A stretch of 64,000 bases of DNA from Rheinheimera sp. SA_1 (GCF_001669775.1 NZ_LXWK01000022.1:1-64000), one strand, 5' to 3'; numbered from the stretch's first letter, positions 14,965 through 24,592 are shown. A program made the numbers and translations. The notes: generated from the sequence alone by a model not told the origin.

Positions 14965-16026
14965 ATGGCTAATTTTCCAGAAACAACGGCGCAAGATGAA
15001 GCAGAGGCCGCAGTTCCAAACGAGCCGCAGCCGGATTTGCAGGCACTGAAAAGCAAAGCGATTTCGCAGCCGCTGGTCGAGCATATTTACACCGCCGATC
15101 CATCGGCGCATGTATTTGATGGTGTCATTTATATTTATCCATCGCACGACATCGAAGCCGGTATTCCGTTTAACGACAACGGTGACCATTTTGGCATGGA
15201 AGATTATCACGTGTTATCGATGGCAGGCCCTGATGCGCCGGCGGTCGACCACGGGGTGGCTTTGCATATTAAAGATGTGCCCTGGGCCGAGCGGCAAATG
15301 TGGGCGCCGGATGCGACTCGCAAAAACGGCAAATATTATCTCTATTTCCCGGCCAAACGCCCGGACGGCATTTTCCAGATTGGCGTCGCAGTCGGTGATT
15401 CGCCGATTGGGCCTTTTCAAGCCCAGCCAGAACCCATTCAAGGCAGCTATTCGATTGATCCAGCCGTGTTCGAAGACGATGACGGCCAGTTTTACCTGTA
15501 TTTCGGCGGTATTTGGGGCGGCCAGTTACAGCAATACCGTAACCATCAGTGGCATGCCGATCATGCAAAGCCAGCCGCCGATGAGCCAGCGCTTGGTCCG
15601 ATTGTGGCAAAACTACAGGACGATTTACTGGAATTTGCCGAAACTCCGCGGGAAATTCAAATTCTCGATGAGCAAGGCCAGCCGCTGCAAGCCGGTGATA
15701 CTGACCGACGCTTTTTTGAGGCGTCCTGGCTGCATAAATATCAGGGCACCTATTACTTTTCCTATTCAACCGGCGATAGCCACTTTTTGTGTTATGCCAC
15801 CGGCGATAATCCGTATGGGCCTTTTACCTATCAGGGCCGCATTCTGGAGCCGGTGGTTGGCTGGACCACCCACCATTCAATCGCTGAATTTGAGGGTAAA
15901 TGGTATCTGTTTTACCACGACTCGATTTTATCCGGTGGCGTCACGCATTTACGTTCGGTGAAAATGGCGGAAATTCAGTACGACGCTGACGGCCGCATTC
16001 AAACCTTAAAACCTTACCGTGATTAA
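14965..16026 (+). CDS. Glycoside hydrolase family 43 (beta-xylosidase/alpha-L-arabinofuranosidase type)
   Basis: 353 residues, no signal peptide, so cytoplasmic. Five-bladed propeller motifs are visible with the three acidic residues of the family: Asp near 44 in IYTADPSAHVF (base), Asp near 165 in YSIDPAVFEDD (pKa modulator) and Glu near 252 in RRFFEASWLHKY (acid). MWAPDATRKNGKYYLYFPA is a typical blade. Substrate is probably xylo- or arabino-oligosaccharide delivered by the upstream symporter; the exact subfamily is not certain. The ATG at 14965 is preceded by GGAG at eight bases; a GTG one codon earlier is an alternative. Confidence 0.88.
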   Translation: MANFPETTAQDEAEAAVPNEPQPDLQALKSKAISQPLVEHIYTADPSAHVFDGVIYIYPSHDIEAGIPFNDNGDHFGMEDYHVLSMAGPDAPAVDHGVALHIKDVPWAERQMWAPDATRKNGKYYLYFPAKRPDGIFQIGVAVGDSPIGPFQAQPEPIQGSYSIDPAVFEDDDGQFYLYFGGIWGGQLQQYRNHQWHADHAKPAADEPALGPIVAKLQDDLLEFAETPREIQILDEQGQPLQAGDTDRRFFEASWLHKYQGTYYFSYSTGDSHFLCYATGDNPYGPFTYQGRILEPVVGWTTHHSIAEFEGKWYLFYHDSILSGGVTHLRSVKMAEIQYDADGRIQTLKPYRD

Positions 16027-16047
16027 TCAGCCGCCGGAGGCATGAGC

Positions 16048-18618
16048 ATGGGTAAACCGATGATCACCGCTGTGACTGCAGCAGTGCTGAGTTGTGGTCT
16101 CGCTGGCGGTTTCACCAGTGGTCAAAGCCTCGCGGCGGGCACTTTGCCTTATCAAAACGCCGCTTTGCCGGTAAGCGCCAGAGTTGACGATTTAATCAGC
16201 CGGATGACGCTGGAAGAAAAACTGGCACAGTTGCAGACCCTGTGGCACCAAAGACGGGCGATGGAAACATCCGCTGAGCTTGGCGATGACGGTTTACAGT
16301 TTATCGCTGAAGTTGCGGCGCAAAAGATGCCGCTGGGGATTGGCCATATCGCCCGGCCCAGTGAATTTAAAACGCCGCGGCAAACCGCTGAATTTAACAA
16401 CGCATTGCAGCGCTGGCTGAAAGAGCACACCCGGCTCGGTATTCCGGCATTAATGCACGAAGAAGCTTTGCATGGGTATGTGGCTTTTGATGCCACCAGT
16501 TTTCCGCAAGCGATTGCGCTGGCCAGTAGCTGGTCGCCGCAGGATTTGCAGGCCGTATATGCGCTGGCGGCCAAAGAAATGCGGGCCACCGGCGCGCATT
16601 GGGCGTTAGCGCCGGTGCTGGATATTGCCCGCGATCCGCGCTGGGGCCGGATTGAAGAAACCATGGGTGAAGATCCTTATTTAATGTCGGCGCTGGGTGT
16701 GGCTTCGGTCAGAGGCTTTCAGGGTGATGTTGGTGTTGAAGGCGCTTTTGCCGCAGATAAAGTGGTGGCGACATTAAAGCATCTGACCGGTCATGGTCAG
16801 CCCTCTGCCGGGGTCAATATTGCACCGGCGCAAATCGCCCCGCGTGAACTGCATGAAGTATTTTTGCCGCCCTTTGAGGCTGCGGTGAAGCTGGCGCATG
16901 CCGCCAGTATTATGCCGTCCTATAACGAAATTGATGGTATCCCTTCTCATGTGAATGGGCCGCTGCTGAACGATGTGGTGCGCAAACAATGGGGCTTTCG
17001 CGGCGTGATGGTCAGCGATTATTTCGCCATTCAGGAGCTGAACAGTCGTCATGGTTTGTACGCCAGTGATGCCGAAGCCGCCAAAGCTGCGCTGTTAGCC
17101 GGGGTTGATATGGAAACACCGGATCCAAAGGCTTATCCAAAATTACTGGAACTGGTAAAAACCGGCCAGCTATCGGAAAAAGTAGTCGATACCTCAGTTC
17201 GGGCGGTGCTGACGCTGAAGTTCCGGCTGGGACTTTTTGAAAACCCTTATGTCGACGCGTCCAAGGCTGATGGGTTGGTCGGAGCGCCAGAGCAGCGAGT
17301 GTTTGCCAGAGAGATGGCAGAGAAGTCGCTGGTCCTATTGAAAAACGATGGTGCCTTGCCGTTTAACATAAGCAATATCAAGAAGTTGGCAGTGATTGGC
17401 CCGCACGCTGATGAAACTTTGCTGGGTGGGTACAGCAGTATTCCACGGCAAACTGTCAGTATTGTTGCCGGGCTGCAGACGAAGTTACAGGGCAAAGCCG
17501 AAGTCCGCTTTGCTCGCGGCACGGTTTTAACGAAAACGGTTGCCAGCAAAGTTTCGGACAATGCAGCAATCGCCAGCACAGACACATCCACCACTGCAAT
17601 GCTGCAGGCGAAAGCCGCCGCCAGATTGGCTGAGCGAAGTGCCACCGCCGGTACTTTTTCGATGCAACGCTGGAACGAGGATGGCATTCAATTAACCAAT
17701 GACGAGGACCGCCAGGGCTTGTTGGAAGAAGCAGTGGCTTTAGCCAAAACTTCGGATGCGGTGGTGCTGGTGCTTGGCGAAAATGAAGGTTTATCACGCG
17801 AAGCCTGGGCCGAGGAACATCTGGGCGATCGCAGCAGTCTGGAATTGGTCGGCAATCAGCTGCAGCTAGCACAAGCCGTATTGCAGGTGGCCAAAGAGAC
17901 GGGTAAACCGCTGGTGTTGGTATTGAGCAATGGCCGGCCTTTGGCGTTAGGCGAGCTCGCTGACTCCATGCCTGCGATCATCGAGGCTTGGTACCTGGGG
18001 CAAGAAACCGGCGCTGCAGTTGCCAATGTGCTGTTTGGTGACGTCAATCCATCCGGCAAATTGCCTTTGACTTTTGTCCGTAGCGCTGGCCATATCCCAG
18101 GTTTTTACAATCATAAACCTTCAGCTAAACGTGGTTATCTGTTTGACGACATCAGTCCGCTGTACCCTTTTGGCCATGGATTGAGTTACACCCGATTTGA
18201 CTACAGCGATTTGCAAATTGTCGAAAGTGCCAAAGGTGCGGTCGCCAACAGCGAGGTCACAGTGAGCTTTCGGCTGAAAAACAGCGGCAAGGTGTTCGGC
18301 ACCGAAGTGGTGCAGTTGTATATCAATGATCCGGTGGCGAGTATCACTCGGCCGGTGAAGCAGCTGAAAGCCTTTGCCCGAGTGGATTTAAAGCCGGGGC
18401 AGCAAGCGCTGGTCAGTTTTAAAGTGCCGGTCAACCTACTGGCTTTTGTCGACAGCCAGCAAAACTGGGTGGTGGAACCCGGTGCAATCAAGCTGATGAT
18501 TGGCAGCTCATCGGCTGATCTGCGCTTGCACGGCAGCTTTGACATTGATGGCGATCTCACGGATGTCGGTGCGCACAAAGCGTATTTGAGTACCGTGGAT
18601 GTCCGATATGAACAATAA
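16048..18618 (+). CDS. Glycoside hydrolase family 3, secreted (beta-xylosidase/beta-glucosidase)
   Basis: About 856 residues. A signal peptide (TAAVLSCGLAGGFTSGQSLA) directs export. The GH3 barrel starts at RVDDLISRMTLEEKLAQLQ; the catalytic nucleophile is Asp near 324 in MVSDYFAI. Then come the alpha/beta sandwich (KSLVLLKNDGALP, VLGENEG) and a fibronectin III-like C-terminal domain (GTEVVQLYINDP onward). The ATHGQPSAG-like KHLTGHGQPSAGVN stretch resembles exo-acting xylosidases, so xylan oligosaccharides are the favoured substrate; glucosidase activity is also possible. The ATG at 16048 has GGAGG at seven bases; an ATG two codons earlier is too close to it. Its stop lies 58 bases before the next GH3. 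Confidence 0.9.
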   Translation: MGKPMITAVTAAVLSCGLAGGFTSGQSLAAGTLPYQNAALPVSARVDDLISRMTLEEKLAQLQTLWHQRRAMETSAELGDDGLQFIAEVAAQKMPLGIGHIARPSEFKTPRQTAEFNNALQRWLKEHTRLGIPALMHEEALHGYVAFDATSFPQAIALASSWSPQDLQAVYALAAKEMRATGAHWALAPVLDIARDPRWGRIEETMGEDPYLMSALGVASVRGFQGDVGVEGAFAADKVVATLKHLTGHGQPSAGVNIAPAQIAPRELHEVFLPPFEAAVKLAHAASIMPSYNEIDGIPSHVNGPLLNDVVRKQWGFRGVMVSDYFAIQELNSRHGLYASDAEAAKAALLAGVDMETPDPKAYPKLLELVKTGQLSEKVVDTSVRAVLTLKFRLGLFENPYVDASKADGLVGAPEQRVFAREMAEKSLVLLKNDGALPFNISNIKKLAVIGPHADETLLGGYSSIPRQTVSIVAGLQTKLQGKAEVRFARGTVLTKTVASKVSDNAAIASTDTSTTAMLQAKAAARLAERSATAGTFSMQRWNEDGIQLTNDEDRQGLLEEAVALAKTSDAVVLVLGENEGLSREAWAEEHLGDRSSLELVGNQLQLAQAVLQVAKETGKPLVLVLSNGRPLALGELADSMPAIIEAWYLGQETGAAVANVLFGDVNPSGKLPLTFVRSAGHIPGFYNHKPSAKRGYLFDDISPLYPFGHGLSYTRFDYSDLQIVESAKGAVANSEVTVSFRLKNSGKVFGTEVVQLYINDPVASITRPVKQLKAFARVDLKPGQQALVSFKVPVNLLAFVDSQQNWVVEPGAIKLMIGSSSADLRLHGSFDIDGDLTDVGAHKAYLSTVDVRYEQ

Positions 18619-18676
18619 ACGGCGGCTGTCCGCAAAGCAGCACATCGCAAATCATCAGCCAGAAGGAGCACAAGAC

Positions 18677-21331
18677 ATGGCCATCGCAAACGAATTAAGT
18701 ACCGGGTTATTGGTATTGTCCTGCACTTTTGCTTTATCCGGTTGTGAACAGCCGACCGGGTCATCACCCACAGAAACCAAGAGTCAGGCCACGACCACCA
18801 CCGCTGCAGCCGATCCAGTTGCTGTGGAAAAACCAGTAGCTGCCGAAAAACCAGTGATCGACGCCAAAAACTGGCCGTTACAGCCATCGCCAATCGCCCG
18901 CACCCCAGCCATTGAATCCAAAATCAGCACTTTATTGGCGCAAATGAGCGATGAACAAAAAGTAGGGCAACTGATCCAAGCGGACATCGGCTCGGTGACG
19001 CCAAAACAGGTGCGTGATTATTATTTGGGGAGTGTCCTCAACGGCGGTAACTCCGCACCCGGTGCCGATAATCGAGTCGGCGCGAAAGCCTGGCTGGAAC
19101 TGGCCGATGCCTTCTGGCAAGCCAGCACCGATACCAGTGATGGCCGGCCTTATATTCCGGTGATGTGGGGCACCGATGCCGTGCATGGTCACAGTAATGT
19201 CAAAGGCGCGACCATTTTTCCACATAACATTGGCTTAGGCGCGATGCGTGAACCGGAATTGCTGCGCAAAATCGGCCGGGTGACGGCCATCGAAATGCAG
19301 GTCACCGGGCTGGATTGGACTTTCGCGCCAACCATCGCCGTGGTGCGTGACGACCGCTGGGGGCGCACTTATGAATCCTATGGTGAAGATCCAGCGCTGG
19401 TCGCATCTTATGCCACCCATATTTTACAAGGTATTCAAGGGGTTCCGGGTACAGCCGAGTTTTTACGTGGTGAACATATGCTCGCCACGGTAAAGCATTT
19501 CCTCGGCGATGGCGGCACCGTTGACGGCAAAGATCAAGGCGATAACCAACATACCGAATCAGAACTGCGGGACTTGCATGGTTTGCCCTATTACAGCGCC
19601 ATTCAAGCCGGGGCGCGGGTGGTGATGGCCTCCTACAACAGCTGGTTTGGCGAGAAAATGCATGGCTTCCAGCCGATGCTGAGCGATGTGTTAGTCGGCC
19701 GGATGGGCTTTGACGGTTTTGTGGTCGGCGACTGGAATGGCCATGGCCAGGTCAAAGGCTGTACGCCAACAGATTGTGCCGCGTCACTGAATGGCGGTTT
19801 GGATATGTTTATGGCGCCGGATAGTTGGGAAAAGCTCTATCACAACACCCTGGCGCAAGTAAAAGATGGTCGGATTCCCAAAGCGCGGCTGGACGAAGCG
19901 GTCAGCAGAGTGCTTAGGATCAAAGCCGAAATGGGATTATTTGACGAGGTGCTGCCGTCAAAACGGCCACTTGCGGGCAAGTTTGAGCTAATGGCGAGCT
20001 TTGATCATCGGGCTGTGGCGCGGGAAGCCGCGCGTAAATCGCTGGTGCTGCTGAAAAACAATCAACAACTGTTACCGCTCAAAGCCAATAGCAAAGTGTT
20101 AGTGGCTGGCGATGGCGCCGACAATATCGGCAAACAAAGTGGCGGCTGGACGCTGAGCTGGCAAGGCGCCGGCAATAAAAACAGCGATTTCCCGAATGGC
20201 GAATCGATTTATGCTGGCATCAAAACCGCGGTGACTGCCGCGGGTGGCACGGTTGAACTAAGTGAAAATGGCCGTTTTGCTGCTGATGCAAAACCAGATG
20301 TGGCGATTGTGGTATTTGGTGAAGATCCATATGCCGAGTTTGTCGGCGACCGCGCGCATCTGGCGTTTGACGATAGCCGTGGATTACAAATTCTGACGGA
20401 ACTCAAAGCGCAGGGCATTCCAACGGTGACGGTGTTTTTATCCGGGCGGCCGCTATGGGTGAATACTGAACTCAATCAATCCGACGCTTTTGTTGCCGCC
20501 TTTTTGCCAGGCTCGGAAGGTGGCGCCATCGCGGACGTGCTGATCCGCGCTGCGGATGGCAGCATTCGCCATGATTTTCAAGGCAAACTGCCGTTCTCCT
20601 GGCCAGCAGATGCTACCGGCACACCACTGAATATCGGCGATACCAACTATCAGCCGCAATTTGCTTTTGGTTATGGATTAAATTATCAAGATCAAACCAT
20701 AGTGGCGGCTTTAAGCGAAAAATCAGGCATTAGCGCCGATCTGGTGGTGAACTTCAGCCGCTATGTACATGCTGGCAAAGCGGTGAGTCCATGGCAATTA
20801 CAGCTCATCGACGACGGGCAAGTGACGGTGGTGACTGATCCGCTGCAACAATCGGCCCAAGGCGCTGTCACGGCCAAAGCCACCGATCGCCTGCAGCAGG
20901 AAGATTCAGTGGTATTAAACTTTGTTAAATCTGCCAGCGTGGCGTTAACGCATAGCCAAAATGCCAGTCTGGACTTAGCCCGCCAAGCCAACGGCGATAT
21001 GGTGCTGGAACTGGAATATCAGGTGCTGGCCCTGCCTGCGGCAACGGACAAAGCTTCTACGGACAAAAGGGCTGCAAAAATTCTGCTCGGCATGTTATGC
21101 GGCGACAACTGCAAAACCAGCCTCGATTTCAGCAACTATTTCAGCACACAACTGGGCAAAGGTTGGCAAAGCCTGAAAATCCCACTGCGCTGTTTTAGTC
21201 AGAACAACCCGGACTTTAAACTGACAGCGATCACCCACCCGCTGCTGATCGAAAGCCCGGCCGGATTCCAGTTACAACTGGCGCGAGTACGGTTGACTGA
21301 GAATGAAGGGCAAGGGGTGTGTGGCGGATAA
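18677..21331 (+). CDS. Glycoside hydrolase family 3 lipoprotein with extra C-terminal domain (ExoP-like exo-beta-glucanase)
   Basis: About 884 residues. It begins with a lipoprotein signal (LLVLSCTFALSGC, lipobox LSGC) and a Thr/Ala/Glu-rich linker, so it is probably anchored in the outer membrane. GH3 motifs include PVMWGTDAVHGHSNV, TFAPTIAVVRDDRWGRTYES, ATVKHFLGDGG and the nucleophile Asp near 352 in FVVGDWNGHG. After the sandwich domain (SGRPLWVN) there is a C-terminal beta-domain of about 200 residues ending with FSNYFSTQLGKGWQSLKIPL, as in exo-1,3/1,4-beta-glucanases of marine bacteria. The ATG at 18677 follows AAGGAG; the longer frame from 18599 overlaps the previous gene and hides the signal. 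Last gene of the operon. Confidence 0.88.
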   Translation: MAIANELSTGLLVLSCTFALSGCEQPTGSSPTETKSQATTTTAAADPVAVEKPVAAEKPVIDAKNWPLQPSPIARTPAIESKISTLLAQMSDEQKVGQLIQADIGSVTPKQVRDYYLGSVLNGGNSAPGADNRVGAKAWLELADAFWQASTDTSDGRPYIPVMWGTDAVHGHSNVKGATIFPHNIGLGAMREPELLRKIGRVTAIEMQVTGLDWTFAPTIAVVRDDRWGRTYESYGEDPALVASYATHILQGIQGVPGTAEFLRGEHMLATVKHFLGDGGTVDGKDQGDNQHTESELRDLHGLPYYSAIQAGARVVMASYNSWFGEKMHGFQPMLSDVLVGRMGFDGFVVGDWNGHGQVKGCTPTDCAASLNGGLDMFMAPDSWEKLYHNTLAQVKDGRIPKARLDEAVSRVLRIKAEMGLFDEVLPSKRPLAGKFELMASFDHRAVAREAARKSLVLLKNNQQLLPLKANSKVLVAGDGADNIGKQSGGWTLSWQGAGNKNSDFPNGESIYAGIKTAVTAAGGTVELSENGRFAADAKPDVAIVVFGEDPYAEFVGDRAHLAFDDSRGLQILTELKAQGIPTVTVFLSGRPLWVNTELNQSDAFVAAFLPGSEGGAIADVLIRAADGSIRHDFQGKLPFSWPADATGTPLNIGDTNYQPQFAFGYGLNYQDQTIVAALSEKSGISADLVVNFSRYVHAGKAVSPWQLQLIDDGQVTVVTDPLQQSAQGAVTAKATDRLQQEDSVVLNFVKSASVALTHSQNASLDLARQANGDMVLELEYQVLALPAATDKASTDKRAAKILLGMLCGDNCKTSLDFSNYFSTQLGKGWQSLKIPLRCFSQNNPDFKLTAITHPLLIESPAGFQLQLARVRLTENEGQGVCGG

Positions 21332-21375
21332 ACCCTTCATCCTTGAAGATTCGGTTTATAAACTGCTGATTGCAT

Positions 21376-21420
21376 GGAACATCTGCCCTGATTGGGGCAG
21401 GTGTGGCTGGGCGGTTTTTT
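21376..21420 (+). terminator. Possible terminator after the GH operon
   Basis: CATCTGCCC (21380-21388) pairs with GGGGCAGGTG (21394-21403) around TGATT; a run of six T follows at 21415-21420, after a GC-rich spacer. The T run is further from the stem than in a classic intrinsic terminator, so the call is tentative. Confidence 0.35.
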
Positions 21421-21988
21421 GACTATTGATCACGCCAATAACTCAACATGTTTGAACTCATCAAAACACAGCAACAGAGCAGCCTGCCAATCTTGATCGA
21501 TGTCCACCACTTGGCCCTATTACCCACCAGTTTTATGCTCAATCTTGCCCAAGATTAAATGGTGTTGCAGTGGGGTTGTGCTGTTGATGCTGTAATCGAT
21601 TCACCGTTTTAAAAAGCAATGTTGAAGCTAAGAAGTATTGGCGGTTAGGTACATTTTTTATTCTCGCAAAGCTTACTTTGTGCCAATAGCAGTCATTTAC
21701 TAATACAGTTGATCAGCAGAATCTGACAGTATAATGTAAATTTGTTGTTCTATTGAGGAGTAAGCATACTGATCACCCTGCTGAAGTCAGCTTTTCTCGG
21801 GGTAAGTTTTAGATTCGAACATGAGGCGTTATCTGGGTTTTGAAGTCCTCCGGGTTATGGTATTTTTACTAATAAAGTGCACTACCAGCGCTTATCGCCC
21901 CAACGATGGATGGTATAAAAATGCTATAAGTACAGCACTCAAATGTTCGGATTTACTTTCATGATACTTGAATGAAAATGGAAATTTA
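21421..21988. other. AT-rich leader of the HD-SIR2 island
   Basis: No gene seen. Base composition drops from the GC-rich operon to clearly AT-rich here. GAGGCGTTATCT at about 21823-21834 resembles the R' end of an attC, but I cannot find a partner R'' within 120 bases. TATAAAAATGC near 21913 and GCTATAAG near 21923 are possible -10 elements for the following genes. Confidence 0.4.
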
Positions 21989-22705
21989 ATGACTAAACAT
22001 CTACACATAGCTAAAAATTTGCAAATTGAACTACGTGAAAAGATTCAGAAGAAAACAGAAGAAAAATACGCGCGCGGTGAAGTTTTAGAAGTGCTATTAA
22101 AAAAATTTGCAACGAGAGTGAAAAGACAGTGCAGGAATGGAAAAAATTTACTACATGAAAGTAGCTGTGGTTGTAGATGCAACGATAGATATTGGAATGA
22201 GCATGGAGATATAACTAAAGCCTTAATGGAGGAGTTTGCAAAAATAACTAAAGAATCTGTTGAAATATATGGATTAGCAGGAAAAATTCATGATCTCGAT
22301 TACCTGATGTATCCTCATGACTTAGAAATAGGTCGTGGCAATCAAAAGTTATCTGGATGTCATCCACTTCCTTTAGTAAAATTTCTAATAAGTTTAAATG
22401 TGGATCCTGAAATTTCCCTTGCGATTCTTGAACATGCGCCTCATTTGAAGCTGGAAAATACAACTCGGCTGTCAATAGCTTTATCAGCCTGCGAAGAACT
22501 TGCTACATTAATATCATTTAACAATGAAATCGTTCTCAGAGGTATTTCTGATTTGGCGAAAAAAATTTCCTGTAATGTCACCCCTAAAGTAATTGTTGAC
22601 TCCCAAATTGATGGAGAGCCAAGAGTGTTTTCATCAGTAGAAGAGAGAATTAATAAACCACTCATGTACGCTTTTGAATTTATAAAGGACAGTAAATTAA
22701 ATTGA
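21989..22705 (+). CDS. HD-domain phosphohydrolase coupled to a SIR2 protein
   Basis: About 238 residues. The HD domain is visible as YGLAGKIHDLDYLMYPHD (HD pair near 101-102), then CHPLPLVKFLISLNVDPEIS and AILEHAPHL, followed by TRLSIALSACEELATLI. This is the pattern of HDIG-type metal-dependent phosphohydrolases (WGLxGLLHDIDY ... HP ... AILxHA ... ALxxxDELTGLI), which act on nucleotides or phosphoesters. Unusually it has an N-terminal helical extension with a Cys/His cluster (CRNGKNLLHESSCGCRCND, about 48-66) that could bind a metal. The ATG at 21989 follows TGGAAATTTA; a TTG seven codons earlier is an alternative. Its TGA overlaps the TTG start of the SIR2 gene, so the two are translationally coupled. 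Confidence 0.75.
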   Translation: MTKHLHIAKNLQIELREKIQKKTEEKYARGEVLEVLLKKFATRVKRQCRNGKNLLHESSCGCRCNDRYWNEHGDITKALMEEFAKITKESVEIYGLAGKIHDLDYLMYPHDLEIGRGNQKLSGCHPLPLVKFLISLNVDPEISLAILEHAPHLKLENTTRLSIALSACEELATLISFNNEIVLRGISDLAKKISCNVTPKVIVDSQIDGEPRVFSSVEERINKPLMYAFEFIKDSKLN

Positions 22706-24171
22706 ATAGGGATCTAACTGACATATTACGTAACTCCTTGGCCGAAGATCGGCTCGTTATTATCACAGGAGCTGGCGTTTCAGCCGGCGTAGAGCGTTCT
22801 AAGGGAGGGAAATTACCAAATTGGGGCAACCTTGTTAGTAATTTGAAACACAGAGCAATAGGTAAAATGTCGACGATGGAGCCAAATAAAAAGGAGCTTT
22901 TAGAGCGACTCGCTCCAGAAAATGGACTCGAATTTGTTCATGGTGATGCATTAATTGAAGCCTCAGAAATAATAGAAAGTCTCGTAGATAAGGCTGATTT
23001 TTGTAAGTGGGTTGCAGAAGAAACAACAGAAGCGGAGAAAGCATGGGGGGCATGCCATAATAGCATTACAGCTATTGCCCCCAAGGGAATAATTACTTTC
23101 AATTATGACCGATGTCATGAAAACTCATTCGAAAGTCAAGGTGTACATTACACAAAGATGCTGCATTCTGAGTCTGGAGTTATGAGGGAATCTATTCGGA
23201 GCGGATTTAAGTCAAATCCTTTCATAATGAAAGCTCATGGGTGCGTTTCTAAGCCCGATTCTTTAGTTTTGACAAGTTCTTCATATAGGAAAATATTGAA
23301 TGAAAGCCTTCAATATAGAGCATTTATGCAGCATGTATTGTCTAGGTATACAGTTCTTATCGTCGGCTTCGCTATCAGAGATAGGGACTTTGATCAGATT
23401 TTGATGACAATTGAACGCGATTATGGCAAAGGCATTCAAGATCATATAGCGATTATGAAGGATGATGTAAAAAATGAAAGTCAGTGTGACTGTAATGAGA
23501 ATGGGAGAGCTAGAGTAAGAAGTGCTGCTGATTTTGCTGTTCTTGAAGCGAGATATGGCTTGCAGGTATTAAATGTTAAGGAGTATCACGAAATTCCAAA
23601 TTTAATACTGAGTATTAAAGAGACTCCGGGCAGTATGGTGCATTCATTGATATCTGGTGTTATATCTGAAGACGGCGATGTAAGGAGCGCCTCAAGAGAA
23701 AAAGTTAGAAAGCTTGGTTCCATTGGCTTGGATCAGTTTGAGAAGTTGTTGGTTGAAGCTATAACAAGTGCGAAAGACCTTAAAAGTAAAAGTGAACTAC
23801 TATATTGTGCTAGCTTAGTTAAATCAAGGAACCTAAATATAGTAAATATTCTTGTTGAACAAGCGATGTTTTACTTGAATTTTTTTATGGATAACGTTCC
23901 TCGATTTGTTTGTGATGACTCTTTGGAATGTATTGCGCACGCCTTGTTATCTCTAAGAAATTCAACAGTTATGTCCGAGGTTCGTCTTTTTGATATAACA
24001 AAAGCTCTTGGAGCTGATCATATAAAAGTGTGTGCGGAACGGGCCGATTCATACCTTGAGAAAGAAGGAAAACAAGCTAGAATTAAAGTGTACTTGGAGT
24101 CTGCTATAATAGAACTTAAGGAGCGCTCCTTGTACCATATAAACAAAAAAAGAAGTTGTCTTAATAACTGA
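22702..24171 (+). CDS. SIR2-family protein (putative NAD+-cleaving effector)
   Basis: 489 residues. A SIR2_2-type Rossmann domain fills residues 1-245: RLVIITGAGVSAG (18-29), GIITFNYDRCHENS (near 130, TxNYD), KAHGCVSK near 177 with the conserved His, and VLIVGFAIRDRDFDQ near 218-232. The remaining ~240 residues form a helical domain unlike the catalytic zinc module of deacetylases. SIR2 domains of this type in Thoeris, DSR and SIR2-Ago systems destroy NAD+ upon phage infection; by analogy this may be an abortive-infection effector. It starts at TTG within TTGA, overlapping the HD gene stop. AT-rich codon use differs from the flanking sugar operons, which indicates transfer. Confidence 0.8.
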   Translation: MNRDLTDILRNSLAEDRLVIITGAGVSAGVERSKGGKLPNWGNLVSNLKHRAIGKMSTMEPNKKELLERLAPENGLEFVHGDALIEASEIIESLVDKADFCKWVAEETTEAEKAWGACHNSITAIAPKGIITFNYDRCHENSFESQGVHYTKMLHSESGVMRESIRSGFKSNPFIMKAHGCVSKPDSLVLTSSSYRKILNESLQYRAFMQHVLSRYTVLIVGFAIRDRDFDQILMTIERDYGKGIQDHIAIMKDDVKNESQCDCNENGRARVRSAADFAVLEARYGLQVLNVKEYHEIPNLILSIKETPGSMVHSLISGVISEDGDVRSASREKVRKLGSIGLDQFEKLLVEAITSAKDLKSKSELLYCASLVKSRNLNIVNILVEQAMFYLNFFMDNVPRFVCDDSLECIAHALLSLRNSTVMSEVRLFDITKALGADHIKVCAERADSYLEKEGKQARIKVYLESAIIELKERSLYHINKKRSCLNN

Positions 24172-24409
24172 AGGTAGATCGTATAATCAGCACAATTATT
24201 GAATTAAATGTATGAGTTTTTATTAAATCTCGACTTTTTTTAAATTTGAGGACGATGGTACCTACGTTCTAACAGCCTAATACAACGAGGTTCGCCAACT
24301 TCCGATTTTCGCTCATAGCGTAAATCAGTTCTGTGCCAGAAGCGGATACTTAATATTGCCGAATACAAAACCAAAAAATGATTTCAAAGCAAACCATGAG
24401 TTATTTTTT

Positions 24410-24429
24410 CGCGTCTTGCGGGCGCAAAA
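24410..24429 (-). repeat. Hairpin repeat, copy 2 (inverted)
   Basis: CGCGTCTTGCGGGCGCAAAA is the reverse complement of the 20-mer at 8433-8452 with one mismatch; related bases continue on both sides (AACTCA and GGAA-type flanks). It lies just before the plus-strand cassette group. Confidence 0.45.
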
Positions 24430-24499
24430 CTTTCATTCCCGTTCCCTGAACCACAACTTATGTTTATATCTTGTTGAAGTTAGACAAAAAAGCGGATAG

Positions 24500-24575
24500 C
24501 TTAAAACACCAACTTTTATGAAAAAACGGCAGCAACTTGCGGGCTCTAAGCCGTTGGAAAAATGCTGTTATACAT
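24500..24575 (+). other. Possible degenerate attC site upstream of the membrane-protein cassette
   Basis: Imperfect palindrome with arms AAAAACGGC and GCCGTTGGAAAAA around GCAACTTGCGGGCTCTA, ending TGCTGTTATAC. GTTATAC is a near match to R' (GTTRRRY). R'' is not clear. It is placed where the start of the next cassette is expected. Confidence 0.4.
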
Positions 24576-24592
24576 CATAATAGGTACATTTG

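Larger units (their letters stand above)
24172..24592. other. Intergenic stretch between HD-SIR2 and the plus-strand cassettes
   Basis: About 420 bases, no gene. It contains the inverted core GTGCCAGAAGCGGA (24334-24347) shared with the dispersed repeats at 3553 and 34160, the hairpin repeat at 24410-24429, GTTAGAC (about 24479), and near 24524-24575 a possible attC with AACGGC/GCCGTT arms ending GTTATAC. Confidence 0.45.

Noticed and set aside
24269-24485. TTCTAAC ... GTTAGAC pair as one attC after the SIR2 gene
   Set aside because: The ends match the consensus but are about 215 bases apart with no continuous internal pairing, longer than attC sites normally are.
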